A DNA stretch of 64,000 nucleotides from Mucilaginibacter sp. (lineage in GTDB: Bacteria; Bacteroidota; Bacteroidia; Sphingobacteriales; Sphingobacteriaceae): positions 1-64,000 of the forward strand of contig NZ_JAQBOC010000006.1 in the NCBI RefSeq assembly GCF_028288225.1, written 5' to 3'. A model generated the notes under the pieces. That model was not told where the DNA came from and ran no database searches. It worked only from the letters and a program-made list of their open reading frames with translations. The position numbers and the translations under genes are program-made. Each line of letters opens with the position of its first letter. Position 1 is the first letter of the stretch. This document shows positions 17,544 through 25,701 of this stretch, piece after piece.

Positions 17544-17820
17544 GCTGCGGCACAGCTATTTCCACTTCGGTTATAAAATACTCTTCCGCAATTTCGCCTG
17601 CTTTAAATACGCCATCTGAAATATGCTGACTGATACCTTTTGCTTTAGGAATATCTTCATTATCACTTACCATCGCATCTATATGCAGGTGCAATGCTTC
17701 CTTTATTTCTGATACTGTTTCTTCAACAGTTTTTCCCGTAGCAACACAACCCCAAACATCCGGCGAAAATGCCGAATAGTTATTCTTTGTCTTTTCAATA
17801 ACAACAAGATACTTTTCCAT
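17536..17820 (-). CDS. Orphan HicB-family antitoxin-like protein
   Basis: The 94-residue product shows the HicB core (YLVVIEKTKNNYSAFSPDVWGCVATGKTVEETVSEIKEALHLHI), a partially degraded RNase H-like fold used by HicB antitoxins. No helix-turn-helix or ribbon-helix-helix DNA-binding domain is evident, and no HicA toxin (about 60 residues with a catalytic His) is found on either side. It overlaps the VOC gene by 8 bp. The likely role is a solitary HicB protein rather than an active toxin-antitoxin pair. Confidence 0.85.
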   Translation of the reverse strand: MEKYLVVIEKTKNNYSAFSPDVWGCVATGKTVEETVSEIKEALHLHIDAMVSDNEDIPKAKGISQHISDGVFKAGEIAEEYFITEVEIAVPQHA

Positions 17821-17839
17821 TATACAAACATATCAGCGG

Positions 17840-17861
17840 GAGACGCGAAGCATCGCGTCTC
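17840..17861. repeat. GAGACGCG hairpin
   Basis: GAGACGCGA (17840-17848) and TCGCGTCTC (17853-17861) form a 9-bp perfect stem with a 4-nt loop, downstream of purL and upstream of hicB. It is probably a member of a dispersed GC-rich palindrome family. Confidence 0.55.
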
Positions 17862-17887
17862 TACGAAAATTCCTTTTTATTTTTTTT

Positions 17888-17920
17888 GACTACAGACTTT
17901 CGACTAAAGACTTTCGACTC
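17888..17920. repeat. Word-repeat element (GACTTTCGACT type)
   Basis: Three near-copies of GACTACAGACT/GACTTTCGACT follow one another directly after the purL stop. The words match those at 23553-23578. Confidence 0.55.
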
Positions 17921-17923
17921 CTC

Positions 17924-20146
17924 TCACGCGCCTAAAATTTCATGCAGCACATTATTATAAACCATTTTTATATCAGTGATATGACCGAACAATTCTTCAT
18001 CTACATTTAAAAAACCGTTGGTAACAGTTCCCAGCAGGCTAAAGTCTATTTCGCTGGTAGCCATCATTTCAATAAAGCGTTCCTGGTCAGCGGGTGCAAT
18101 GCTTACTACTACCCTGCCCTGAGCCTCACCAAACAAAAAGGCATCCTTACGAATAGCGCTATCGGTTTCAATTTCGAATCCTAAGCCATTTGGCATAGCC
18201 GATTCAATAAGGGTAACATATAAACCGCCATCAGCCACATCATGGGCCGATTGGATCACTTTATGCTGGATCAGTTGTTTTACAACCTGGTGCATAGCAT
18301 ATTCCTTATCTAAATCAAAATAAGGAGCGGGTGCTGCCAATATTTTATGGTACGATGCCAGGTATTGTGACGATGCAATATCATTAACAGATTCACCCAC
18401 TAAATAAACAAGGTCGCCTGGTTGCTTAAAGTCTGATGTCATCATGTTCGACAGGTCATCCATTACCCCAAGCATTCCAATTGTGGGTGTTGGAAATACC
18501 GGCCCATCGTCTGTTGATTGGTTATAAAAGCTTACGTTGCCACCTGTAACCGGGGTCTCAAATTTGCGGCAAGCCTCGCCCATTCCCTTTATGGCACCGA
18601 CAAACTGCCAGTAAACTTCAGGCTTATAAGGGTTGCCAAAATTAAGGCAATTGGTTATCGCAACAGGTTCACCGCCGGCGCAGGTTATATTACGGGCCGC
18701 TTCGGCAACTGCAATAGCTGTACCTTTTTGCGGATCGGCATAAACATAGCGTGATTGGCAATCAACAGTAATTACTATCGCCTTATCAGTATCTTTAACC
18801 GCAACCACAGCGGCATCGCTTGGGCGGTTAGTCGTCATGGTTGAGGTACCGATCATTGAGTCATACTGATCAGTTACCCATCTTTTTGATGCAATATTAG
18901 GGTGACCTATCAAATGTTCAGCAACAGCAATAAGGTCTGCAGGTTCTGGAACATCTTCAATTTTAAATTTTTGGTTTTCTGCAAAATAAGCGGGTTCGCG
19001 GTATTCACGTTCGTAAACCGGGGCACCACCACCCAATACAAGATCATCAGCAGGGACATCAGCAACCATTTCGCCATTCATATAATATATAAGGCGTTTG
19101 GTATCTGTTACTTCACCAATAATGGCACAGTTCAGATCCCATTTATCAAACACAGCCTCAACTTCCTTTTCACGGCCTTTATGAACTACAATAAGCATCC
19201 GCTCCTGTGATTCGGAAAGCAAAATTTCATAGGGCTTCATATGCTCCTGGCGCATTGGTACCTTATCCAAATAGATAACCATACCGTGCTCACCTTTGGC
19301 AGACATTTCAGAGTTTGAGCAGATAATACCTGCCGCTCCCATATCCTGCATACCTACAACAGCGCCGGTTTTAATAACCTCAAGCGTGGCCTCAAGCAAG
19401 AGCTTTTCTTGGAAAGGGTCACCAACCTGAACAGCAGGAAGATCATTAACAGAGTCTTCTGTTATATCTTTTGATGCAAATGCTGCACCATGGATCCCAT
19501 CCTTACCGGTTGCAGAACCAACTATATAAACCGGGTTGCCAACACCATATGATGTTGCCGATACAGTATCACCTTCTCTCACTATTCCTGCCGAAAATGC
19601 ATTAACCAATGGATTAACGTTGTAACAATCGTCAAAAAACAGCTCGCCGCCTACAGTCGGGATCCCAAAAGCATTCCCGTAATGGCTGATACCTTTAACC
19701 ACACCTTTAATAAGCCACTTTGTACGGTCGAGACTCAAATCGCCAAAGCGAAGCGAGTTCAATTGCGCAATTGGCCTTGCACCCATAGTAAATATATCGC
19801 GGTTTATACCGCCTACTCCTGTTGCGGCACCCTGATATGGTTCAAGCGCCGATGGGTGGTTATGTGATTCTATTTTAAAGGCACAGCCCACGCCGCCGCC
19901 AAGATCCACAAGGCCTGCATTTTCTTCACCTGCCTTAGCCAGCATCCGCGGACCATCTTTTGGTAAGGTTTTTAGCCAGGTGATTGAGTTTTTGTAGGAG
20001 CAGTGTTCGCTCCACATTACCGAGAAAATAGACAGTTCGGTAAAATTGGGCACGCGCCCTAATATTTCTTTTATACGTTCAAATTCTTCGGGTAGTAAGC
20101 CTAAATCTTTGGCGGTTTCAACGGTGGTTAATTCCTGGTGCTCCAA
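17924..20146 (-). CDS. purL: Phosphoribosylformylglycinamidine synthase, small-type PurL
   Basis: The 740-residue product converts FGAR to FGAM with ATP and ammonia in de novo purine synthesis. The FGAM synthase signatures are visible: [14 protein letters not shown] near residue 42, [31 protein letters not shown] near 83-113, and NCLNFGNP near 493. Its length is that of the three-subunit form, which needs separate PurS and PurQ; neither is in the window. purM, coding for the next enzyme in the pathway, is 13 kb away on the other strand. The start is the ATG at 20146 ([17 protein letters not shown]). Confidence 0.96.
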   Translation of the reverse strand: MEHQELTTVETAKDLGLLPEEFERIKEILGRVPNFTELSIFSVMWSEHCSYKNSITWLKTLPKDGPRMLAKAGEENAGLVDLGGGVGCAFKIESHNHPSALEPYQGAATGVGGINRDIFTMGARPIAQLNSLRFGDLSLDRTKWLIKGVVKGISHYGNAFGIPTVGGELFFDDCYNVNPLVNAFSAGIVREGDTVSATSYGVGNPVYIVGSATGKDGIHGAAFASKDITEDSVNDLPAVQVGDPFQEKLLLEATLEVIKTGAVVGMQDMGAAGIICSNSEMSAKGEHGMVIYLDKVPMRQEHMKPYEILLSESQERMLIVVHKGREKEVEAVFDKWDLNCAIIGEVTDTKRLIYYMNGEMVADVPADDLVLGGGAPVYEREYREPAYFAENQKFKIEDVPEPADLIAVAEHLIGHPNIASKRWVTDQYDSMIGTSTMTTNRPSDAAVVAVKDTDKAIVITVDCQSRYVYADPQKGTAIAVAEAARNITCAGGEPVAITNCLNFGNPYKPEVYWQFVGAIKGMGEACRKFETPVTGGNVSFYNQSTDDGPVFPTPTIGMLGVMDDLSNMMTSDFKQPGDLVYLVGESVNDIASSQYLASYHKILAAPAPYFDLDKEYAMHQVVKQLIQHKVIQSAHDVADGGLYVTLIESAMPNGLGFEIETDSAIRKDAFLFGEAQGRVVVSIAPADQERFIEMMATSEIDFSLLGTVTNGFLNVDEELFGHITDIKMVYNNVLHEILGA

Positions 20147-20190
20147 TGTAATATCGTTTTTTTGAAAGGAAGCACAAAATTAGTAAAAAA

Positions 20191-20225
20191 GGTGAAAGGA
20201 TAAAGGTAAAAGGCGAAAGGTTTTT
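20191..20225. repeat. Word-repeat element (AAAGGTGAAAGG type)
   Basis: AAAGG-based words (AAGGTGAAAGGATAAAGG and AAAAGGCGAAAGG) are reiterated just upstream of purL. Related words occur near 25022, 40016 and 60674. Confidence 0.5.
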
Positions 20226-20298
20226 ATTAATGCGTTAAGACACAGTTTGCAGATCAGGATCAGGTTTTGTGTTTTGATAGACGTTTTTTATGCATTCG

Positions 20299-20616
20299 TC
20301 ATTCACTTAAAGACATGGTTTTGCCATTTATCACATCATAATAACTAACCGCGTATGTACCACTATTAACCTTGTACCAATCGTAAGTAAATAATCTTTC
20401 GCCTTTTTCCTCACTTGTTGAAACATAATAATACTGGTCTGTTTTAGTTGGAGTGTTTTGGATATAAGCCCTCAAAAATGTAATTGAATGTACGCTTTCG
20501 CGGATCTTGTTTTCCTTTACTACCTCAGGCAAAGAATTAATTAGTTTCAAAACTCGTCTTTCCTGTTTATTTGTCCCATTACAATCCTGGGCTTTAATTT
20601 TCAGGGAGATTAACAT
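20299..20616 (-). pseudogene. Small exported hypothetical protein, apparently frameshifted at its signal peptide
   Basis: The open frame from ATG 20616 gives 105 residues starting MLISLKIKAQDC. Upstream in the same frame the sequence encodes KVALVFGLLMLISLKIKAQ, a textbook signal peptide, but the only ATG (20648-20646, ATGAAAAAGTC) is one base out of frame, and its own frame stops after ten codons. One extra A in the five-A run (plus-strand 20641-20645) would restore a complete 116-residue exported protein. So the gene is either broken, phase-variable or mis-sequenced there. The mature part (SITFLRAYIQ, TKTDQYYYVS) is not recognised. Confidence 0.55.
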
Positions 20617-20748
20617 TAGTAAGCCAAATACGAGGGCGACTTTTTCATAATGGATGACTTACTAAATATACGGATATTGAAATTTTAAGCCTTGCGACAT
20701 TTAAAAAATGTCGCAAGGCAGTCCTCCAAGATAACAATCTTTCACTTA

Positions 20749-21561
20749 CTATTCCGACAGCTGAAAATTAATCGGTATCGAATATTTCACGCGTACCGGC
20801 TGGCCGTTTTGCATACCGGGTTTCCAGGCCTTGGCAAGTTTTAATACACGCAAGGCTTCTTCATCAAAGCCATGGCCTGCACCTTTGTCAACAGTTATAT
20901 TTGATAAGTGCCCGTCTTTTTCTATAATAAAGCTCAGGAAAACTTTACCGCTTATTCCATCTTCCTGAGCGGCAACAGGGAATCTTAAATTTTTATTTAA
21001 AAATTTGGCCCAGGCAGCATTACCGCCAACAGGCATAGGCATTACATCAAGACCACCCGAAAGGTGTACTGATTCATCCGGCCCCGGTGTACCAGGAGGC
21101 GTTTCAATTATAGCAGTGTTGGTGCCAGTAACAGGTCCCTTTGTTGTTTCTGCCCCTATAGCTCCTGTAAGATCCGCATTTTTTGGCGGGTTAACAGTTT
21201 GAGGATCTGGCTTTGCAACCATCTCTACAAACTTGGTAGTCGCTGTAACAGGAGGCAAAGCTTCAGCTTTTATATGTTTTGGCGGTACAGGAGGTTTAAC
21301 TTCCTTAATGTTCTTAACTGGTGGGGGTTGAATATATGGATCATTTATTACTTGAATTACTTTAACCTGATCAGGGGTTGTTTTTAAAACTATACTTGCT
21401 CCACAAAGCACAGCAATACTAAAGAAGGCAATTCCCATGGCCTTTATCATATTACTGGCATAATGCTGCCTTAAATAATAAGCGCCATATTCTTTGTTAC
21501 GGTCATCGAATACAAGATCGAGCCACTCGGTCTTGTACAAATTAAATTTTGAGATAAGCAT
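20749..21561 (-). CDS. TonB-family energy transducer (copy 1)
   Basis: The 270-residue product has a conserved cytoplasmic N-terminus (YKTEWLDLVFDDRNKEYGAYYLRQHY), one membrane segment (about 40-60), a Pro-rich periplasmic linker and a TonB C-terminal domain (about 180-270, with GKVFLSFIIEKDGHLSNITV and EEALRVLKLAKAWKPG). It would pass proton-motive force to outer-membrane receptors such as those at 8422 and 34259. It lies 68 bp downstream of a paralogue whose ends are nearly identical but whose linker differs. No ExbB/ExbD genes are nearby. Confidence 0.9.
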   Translation of the reverse strand: MLISKFNLYKTEWLDLVFDDRNKEYGAYYLRQHYASNMIKAMGIAFFSIAVLCGASIVLKTTPDQVKVIQVINDPYIQPPPVKNIKEVKPPVPPKHIKAEALPPVTATTKFVEMVAKPDPQTVNPPKNADLTGAIGAETTKGPVTGTNTAIIETPPGTPGPDESVHLSGGLDVMPMPVGGNAAWAKFLNKNLRFPVAAQEDGISGKVFLSFIIEKDGHLSNITVDKGAGHGFDEEALRVLKLAKAWKPGMQNGQPVRVKYSIPINFQLSE

Positions 21562-21629
21562 AGGATTGAAATTAAATTTTAGGTTAAAACATCTGTTAGC
21601 ATAAATCTTAGTATTGTAACTATTTGCCT

Positions 21630-22454
21630 TTACTCAGACAGTTGAAAGTTAATTGGGATCGAATATTTTACACGTACAGCTTGACCGTTTTGCATACCCG
21701 GTTTCCAGGCTTTGGCTAACTTCAATACGCGAAGCGCTTCTTCATCAAAACCATGACCAGCAGGCCTATCAACCGTTATATTTGATAAATGACCGTCTTT
21801 TTCTATAATAAAGCTAAGAAAGACCTTGCCACTTATTCCATCTTCCTGGGCAGCAGTTGGGAACCTCAAATTTTTATTTAAAAATTTGGCCCAGGCAGCA
21901 TCACCCCCAACAGGCATCGGCATCACATCAAGACCAAACGAGGGGTGAACCGATTCATCAGGAGCAGGCGCAGTTCCTGTCCCGCTGGGTGTGTTATCAA
22001 CAGGCAACTCAACATTAGCACCGCCTTTTCCTTCCAAAGTAGCCTGACCTACAGCGCCTTTAATTTGATCATTTATAACAGGTTTTTCCGCATCATGATC
22101 TGGTACTACAACCGGAGGTACAACCTTGGTTGTTAACACTTGGGTCACTGGTAACGGTTTCGGAGTTTTTATATGTGCAGGAGGATCTATTTTTTTTACC
22201 GGTGGTGTTACAGGAGGCAAAACAAGGGGATGATTACCATCATAATGCGTTATATGGATAATTGGTTTCTCCGAACTTAGTATTATACTGGCTCCGCAAA
22301 GCACAGCAATACTAAAGAAGGCAATTCCCATGGCCCTTACCATATTACCGGCATAATGTTGCCTTAAATAGTAAGCTCCATATTCTTTGTTACGGTCGTC
22401 GAATACAAGATCGAGCCACTCGGTCTTGTACAAATCAAATTTTGAGATAAGCAT
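21630..22454 (-). CDS. TonB-family energy transducer (copy 2)
   Basis: The 274-residue paralogue of the next gene has the same N-terminal YKTEWLDLVFDDRNKEYGAYY block, one membrane segment and a TonB C-terminal domain (PMPVGGDAAWAKFLNKNLRFP to INFQLSE). The linker (about 63-165) diverges strongly from copy 1 but stays Pro-rich, as needed to span the periplasm. The similarity extends into the leader: both starts are preceded by a near-identical GATTGAAATTAAATTTT on the plus strand. This points to a recent tandem duplication with relaxed linker evolution. The upstream region has three TGCAACATTGT iterons. Confidence 0.9.
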   Translation of the reverse strand: MLISKFDLYKTEWLDLVFDDRNKEYGAYYLRQHYAGNMVRAMGIAFFSIAVLCGASIILSSEKPIIHITHYDGNHPLVLPPVTPPVKKIDPPAHIKTPKPLPVTQVLTTKVVPPVVVPDHDAEKPVINDQIKGAVGQATLEGKGGANVELPVDNTPSGTGTAPAPDESVHPSFGLDVMPMPVGGDAAWAKFLNKNLRFPTAAQEDGISGKVFLSFIIEKDGHLSNITVDRPAGHGFDEEALRVLKLAKAWKPGMQNGQAVRVKYSIPINFQLSE

Positions 22455-22504
22455 AGTGATTGAAATTAAATTTTCTATTATAACGTTATAACAATATATG
22501 GTAT

Positions 22505-22613
22505 TGCAACATTGTAACTTTTAGGATTATTTCAATAAATAAATGCAACATTGTGTATTTTAATAACTAACAATATAGTTTTTTATCAAAACACTAACAA
22601 AATGCAACATTGT
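22505..22613. repeat. Three direct copies of TGCAACATTGT upstream of tonB copy 2
   Basis: Copies start at 22505, 22544 and 22603. The last two are part of a longer exact 21-bp repeat (22541-22561 and 22600-22620). Spacing (39 and 59 bp) and position suggest operator sites or tandem promoters; the binding factor is unknown. Confidence 0.6.
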
Positions 22614-22693
22614 GTATTTTAAGCTTCACCATTTTACCTGCCGTTTTGTTGTAATTCTACTTTTTTTTCTTAATCGGTATAAAATATTTGTTT

Positions 22694-22709
22694 GGGCCCA
22701 ATTGGGCCC
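22694..22709. repeat. 16-bp perfect palindrome GGGCCCAATTGGGCCC
   Basis: Fully self-complementary and strikingly GC-rich within a very AT-rich stretch. It could be a dimeric protein binding site or, as RNA, a tight hairpin. Confidence 0.55.
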
Positions 22710-23005
22710 GTTATGCTGTTTCTATTCATCATTGAATGTTTTAACAAATTAATAAGAGCAATCAGTAGTCCCATATCCTATTTAGTCAGCTTTTTGAAAC
22801 TATTTGTGGGGATTTTTTTAATTTATTGCTACTGAAATGCTTTAATCAATCAATAAGTGATCAAAAATCCATCCAATTGAATATTAAAACGCACACAAGC
22901 ACACAACAAAGCACATTACTGTTAATATTTACATAATTTCAATCTAAAAATTAAAAAAATCATATTTAATGTGCATTTTATTTAAAAAATATTTACTTTT
23001 ATGAC

Positions 23006-23371
23006 ATGCAAATCAGGCTTTTTAAAATAATCGCCTTCTTTTTTTTAATTTTTAACGGGTATTATGTATCCGCTAATAATTTTTTTCATAATAATTACCG
23101 GGAAGAGTCTAAAAAAGCAGCATTTGTAAAAGAATCGCTAAATAAATTTCCGCATGACCCTTTCAATTACGAATTTATAATAAACAGGATCCCTGTTCAA
23201 TTATCGAATGTACAGCAAGCCCGCAACGTGCATTATTCGCAGGGAATCGGTAACAATCCAAATACTTACAGCATAGCCGTAAGGTATCTTAATTTTATTT
23301 GCGGGCGGGGCAACAGCGGGCTCTCGCGATTTCGCAAACTCATCCTCTTTCCATTTCACGCTTTTTGGTAG
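23006..23371 (+). CDS. Small secreted hypothetical protein
   Basis: The 121-residue product begins with a clear signal peptide (MQIRLFKIIAFFFLIFNGYYVSA). The mature part is unfamiliar, starting NNFFHNNYREESKKAAF. The last 25 residues (ICGRGNSGLSRFRKL onward) look less natural than the first part, so the gene may be truncated or frameshifted after about residue 95. No domain is recognised. It diverges from TonB copy 2 across the iteron-bearing gap. Confidence 0.45.
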   Translation: MQIRLFKIIAFFFLIFNGYYVSANNFFHNNYREESKKAAFVKESLNKFPHDPFNYEFIINRIPVQLSNVQQARNVHYSQGIGNNPNTYSIAVRYLNFICGRGNSGLSRFRKLILFPFHAFW

Positions 23372-23488
23372 GATTAAAAGGTGAATAGAAAACATCCACC
23401 GTTGTGCTGATTACACATACGGAATTATTGTTTTTAATTTAGTTTTTAATACTGCCCGGAGTTTTGATTGAGCTCCGTGCAGTTTATT

Positions 23489-23578
23489 AGTCTTGAGTCG
23501 ATAGTCTTAAGTCCTAAGTCAACACGAATTGAAGAGCATTTTTTTCACTTTTGACTTCTGACTTACGACTACAGACTT
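23489..23578. repeat. Word-repeat element (AGTCTTGAGTCGATAGTC type) with inverted arms
   Basis: The left arm (23489-23520) reiterates GAGTCGATAGTC, TTAAGTC and CTAAGTC; the right arm (23553-23578) carries complements (GACTTCTGACTTACGACT). The T-rich segment between them could make this a terminator ahead of amt. Confidence 0.6.
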
Positions 23579-23609
23579 TTCCTTTATTCTTTTCCCAAAA
23601 AACTTAAAC

Positions 23610-24917
23610 ATGAAAAAATTCATACCCTTTAGTGTACTTATAATTGTAATTATACTTGCCCTCGTTTATCCCTCCGTTGATATTGTAAACATAAAAGACA
23701 GCCTGATAAACTCCGGCGATACTGCCTGGTTACTGGTTAGTACCGCGCTTGTGCTGATAATGACTCCCGGTCTTGCATTTTTTTATGGTGGCATGGTAAG
23801 CAAAAAAAATGTGCTGTCAACCATGATGCAAAGCTTTGTTTGTATGGGTGTTATTACCATTATATGGGTTATATTCGGCTTCAGCCTTGCTTTTGGCGAT
23901 GACATTGGCGGCGTAGTTGGCGACCCTAAAACATTTTTTATGATGAAGGGCATGCTGGGTAATGCAACCTGGAAGCTTGCCCCTACCATTCCCCTGGTAC
24001 TATTTGCTATGTTCCAATTAAAATTTGCGGTAATAACACCGGCGTTGATCACCGGTGCATTTGCCGAGCGGATCCGTTTTAACTCCTATATCATATTCCT
24101 TTGCTTGTTTATGATAGTTATATATGCCCCATTGGCGCACTCAACATGGCATCCCGATGGCTTTTTGTTTAAACTTGGTGTGCTTGATTTTGCAGGCGGT
24201 ACAGTTGTACACATGTCTGCCGGATGGGCGGCCCTTGCATCAGCATTGTATCTTAAACAGCGAAACCAAAAGGCACATTCTCCGGCCCGTATCAGCTATG
24301 TATTATTAGGCACAGGCCTGCTTTGGTTCGGCTGGTTTGGCTTTAACGCAGGTTCGGCCTTAGGTGCAAATGCTTTAGCAGCAACGGCTTTGGGTACTAC
24401 CACAACAGCATCAGCAGCGGCAGCAATATCCTGGATATTTTTCGATATGCTCCGCGGCAAAAAGCCTTCAGTTATGGGCGCATGTATTGGAGCTGTTGTA
24501 GGCCTCGTTGCCATTACCCCGGCAGCAGGTTTTGTAACAATTCCGCACTCATTAATTGTAGGTATTGTTGCGGCAGTAGTAAGTAACCTGGTAGTTATCT
24601 GGAGGTCATCAACCAGCATTGATGATACACTTGACGTATTTCCCTGTCATGGTGTAGGTGGTATGGTTGGCATGCTTATGACAGGTATTTTCGCTCACGT
24701 AAATGTTAACTCAGCAAATACTACCGGCAATGGCTTATACTATGGTCAAACACATTTATTTGTTGTTCACCTTATTGCACTTGTAGGTGTTTCAGCATTT
24801 GCTTTCTTTGGTTCATTACTGCTATTAAAAATAACTGACACGATAAGCAAGCTGCGTGTATCTCCCGAAGAAGAACTTATCGGGCTTGACAGAACCCAGC
24901 ACGACGAAGAACTATAA
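23610..24917 (+). CDS. amt: Ammonium transporter (Amt), short form
   Basis: The 435-residue integral membrane protein has about 11 helices after an N-terminal hydrophobic segment. Amt landmarks are GLAFFYGGMVSKKNVLSTMMQSF near residue 55, the first twin-His region near HSTWHPDGF, GGTVVHMSAGWAALASALY, and the second His in FPCHGVGGMVGMLMTGIFA. It conducts ammonium across the inner membrane. It opens a nitrogen cluster with a second Amt, a porin and GlnN. No PII gene (glnB/glnK) lies beside it, although this is a common neighbour of amt. It ends at a strong bidirectional terminator (24953-25000). Confidence 0.95.
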   Translation: MKKFIPFSVLIIVIILALVYPSVDIVNIKDSLINSGDTAWLLVSTALVLIMTPGLAFFYGGMVSKKNVLSTMMQSFVCMGVITIIWVIFGFSLAFGDDIGGVVGDPKTFFMMKGMLGNATWKLAPTIPLVLFAMFQLKFAVITPALITGAFAERIRFNSYIIFLCLFMIVIYAPLAHSTWHPDGFLFKLGVLDFAGGTVVHMSAGWAALASALYLKQRNQKAHSPARISYVLLGTGLLWFGWFGFNAGSALGANALAATALGTTTTASAAAAISWIFFDMLRGKKPSVMGACIGAVVGLVAITPAAGFVTIPHSLIVGIVAAVVSNLVVIWRSSTSIDDTLDVFPCHGVGGMVGMLMTGIFAHVNVNSANTTGNGLYYGQTHLFVVHLIALVGVSAFAFFGSLLLLKITDTISKLRVSPEEELIGLDRTQHDEEL

Positions 24918-24952
24918 TTGCAATCAACTCATACCAAGCTATCTAACTGCTA

Positions 24953-25000
24953 TAAAAACTAAAAAAGCTACACTTTAACATGTAGCTTTTTTAGTTTTTA
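24953..25000. terminator. Bidirectional terminator between amt and the DUF4468 gene
   Basis: Perfect 20-bp arms (TAAAAACTAAAAAAGCTACA and complement) flank an 8-nt loop; the A/T-rich outer stem serves both strands. Confidence 0.85.
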
Positions 25001-25021
25001 TTAATTCTTCTTAGTCATTGC

Positions 25022-25050
25022 TTAACCTTTTGCCTTTAAGCTTTCACCTC
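25022..25050. repeat. Word-repeat remnant (CTTTTGCCTTTAAGCTTTCACC)
   Basis: Short CTTT/ACCTTTTGCC words just downstream of the DUF4468 gene are the complement of the AAAGG word family seen near 20191 and 60674. Confidence 0.4.
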
Positions 25051-25056
25051 CCTAAT

Positions 25057-25635
25057 TTACCAATCTTTAGTTGAGATCTTTTTAATCGGGGCCTCTTTTT
25101 TTAGTGATGACGTTTTAACCATGTATTGCTTCAGCTTATCGCCAAATTGCTTGCTATAAGCACCTGTTTGGTCAAGATAACTATCGATCTGCTTCTTAGT
25201 AAGCTTTGCTGCTCCGCTCTCCAGCGGAATTTCAATACCATCCACCGATACCGATTTACCATACCTGTCTGTTTTATAAGGCTTAAATATAAAATCGGTT
25301 AGCCAGAATCTGTATTTATGCTCTTTACTTTCAATTGTATAATTAAAGTTTATTTCACCGTCCTCATGCTTCAGCAACAAAGTGCTGGTAACCACCAACT
25401 TCCCTGTTCCTGTAATGCTCTCATTTGTTTGATTCTGTGTAACCTTAAGTTTGGGATAAGCCGTTTTTAAAAAATACAGTGCCCTGTTGTACATCGTATC
25501 AGCTATTAAATTAGCCTGATCAACAACCTGGTAATAAATATATTTATTATTCTCATCAAAAGGTAAAAGTTCCTTTTGGGCTATTGCAGCCTTGGCGGCC
25601 AGGAAAAAGGTTATGACAATTAATACTTTTTTCAT
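25057..25635 (-). CDS. DUF4468-domain exported protein
   Basis: From the ATG at 25635 the product is 192 residues with a signal peptide (MKKVLIVITFFLAAKAAIAQ). A DUF4468 domain (about 30-120) carries TGTGKLVV and a two-strand beta pattern ending FNYTIESKEHKYRFWLTDF. The domain is common in Bacteroidota envelope proteins and has no known function. An upstream in-frame ATG would add 8 residues (MRLSYIYN), but the chosen start gives the standard signal peptide. A hairpin (25650-25679) separates it from the porin gene. Confidence 0.85.
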   Translation of the reverse strand: MKKVLIVITFFLAAKAAIAQKELLPFDENNKYIYYQVVDQANLIADTMYNRALYFLKTAYPKLKVTQNQTNESITGTGKLVVTSTLLLKHEDGEINFNYTIESKEHKYRFWLTDFIFKPYKTDRYGKSVSVDGIEIPLESGAAKLTKKQIDSYLDQTGAYSKQFGDKLKQYMVKTSSLKKEAPIKKISTKDW

Positions 25636-25649
25636 GTTATAAATATAAG

Positions 25650-25679
25650 AAAGCCGCACCGGTTTAGCGGTGCGGCTTT
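25650..25679 (-). terminator. Hairpin between porin and DUF4468 genes
   Basis: 12-bp stem (AAAGCCGCACCG and complement) with a 6-nt loop; followed on the minus strand by a weak T/A-rich tail. Could terminate the porin mRNA or protect its 3' end. Confidence 0.6.
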
Positions 25680-25701
25680 TGAAAACAAATTTAAATATTG
25701 T

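Larger units (their letters stand above)
22455..23005. other. AT-rich gene-free stretch with iterons and a palindrome
   Basis: There are 551 bases between the divergent TonB copy 2 and the hypothetical gene at 23006. They hold three direct copies of TGCAACATTGT (see 22505-22613) and a 16-bp GC-rich palindrome (22694-22709). The rest is A/T-rich with no gene. Confidence 0.6.

Noticed and set aside
17821..17923. Missing HicA gene upstream of hicB
   Set aside because: The 103 bases contain only a hairpin and word repeats; no frame of HicA length exists.
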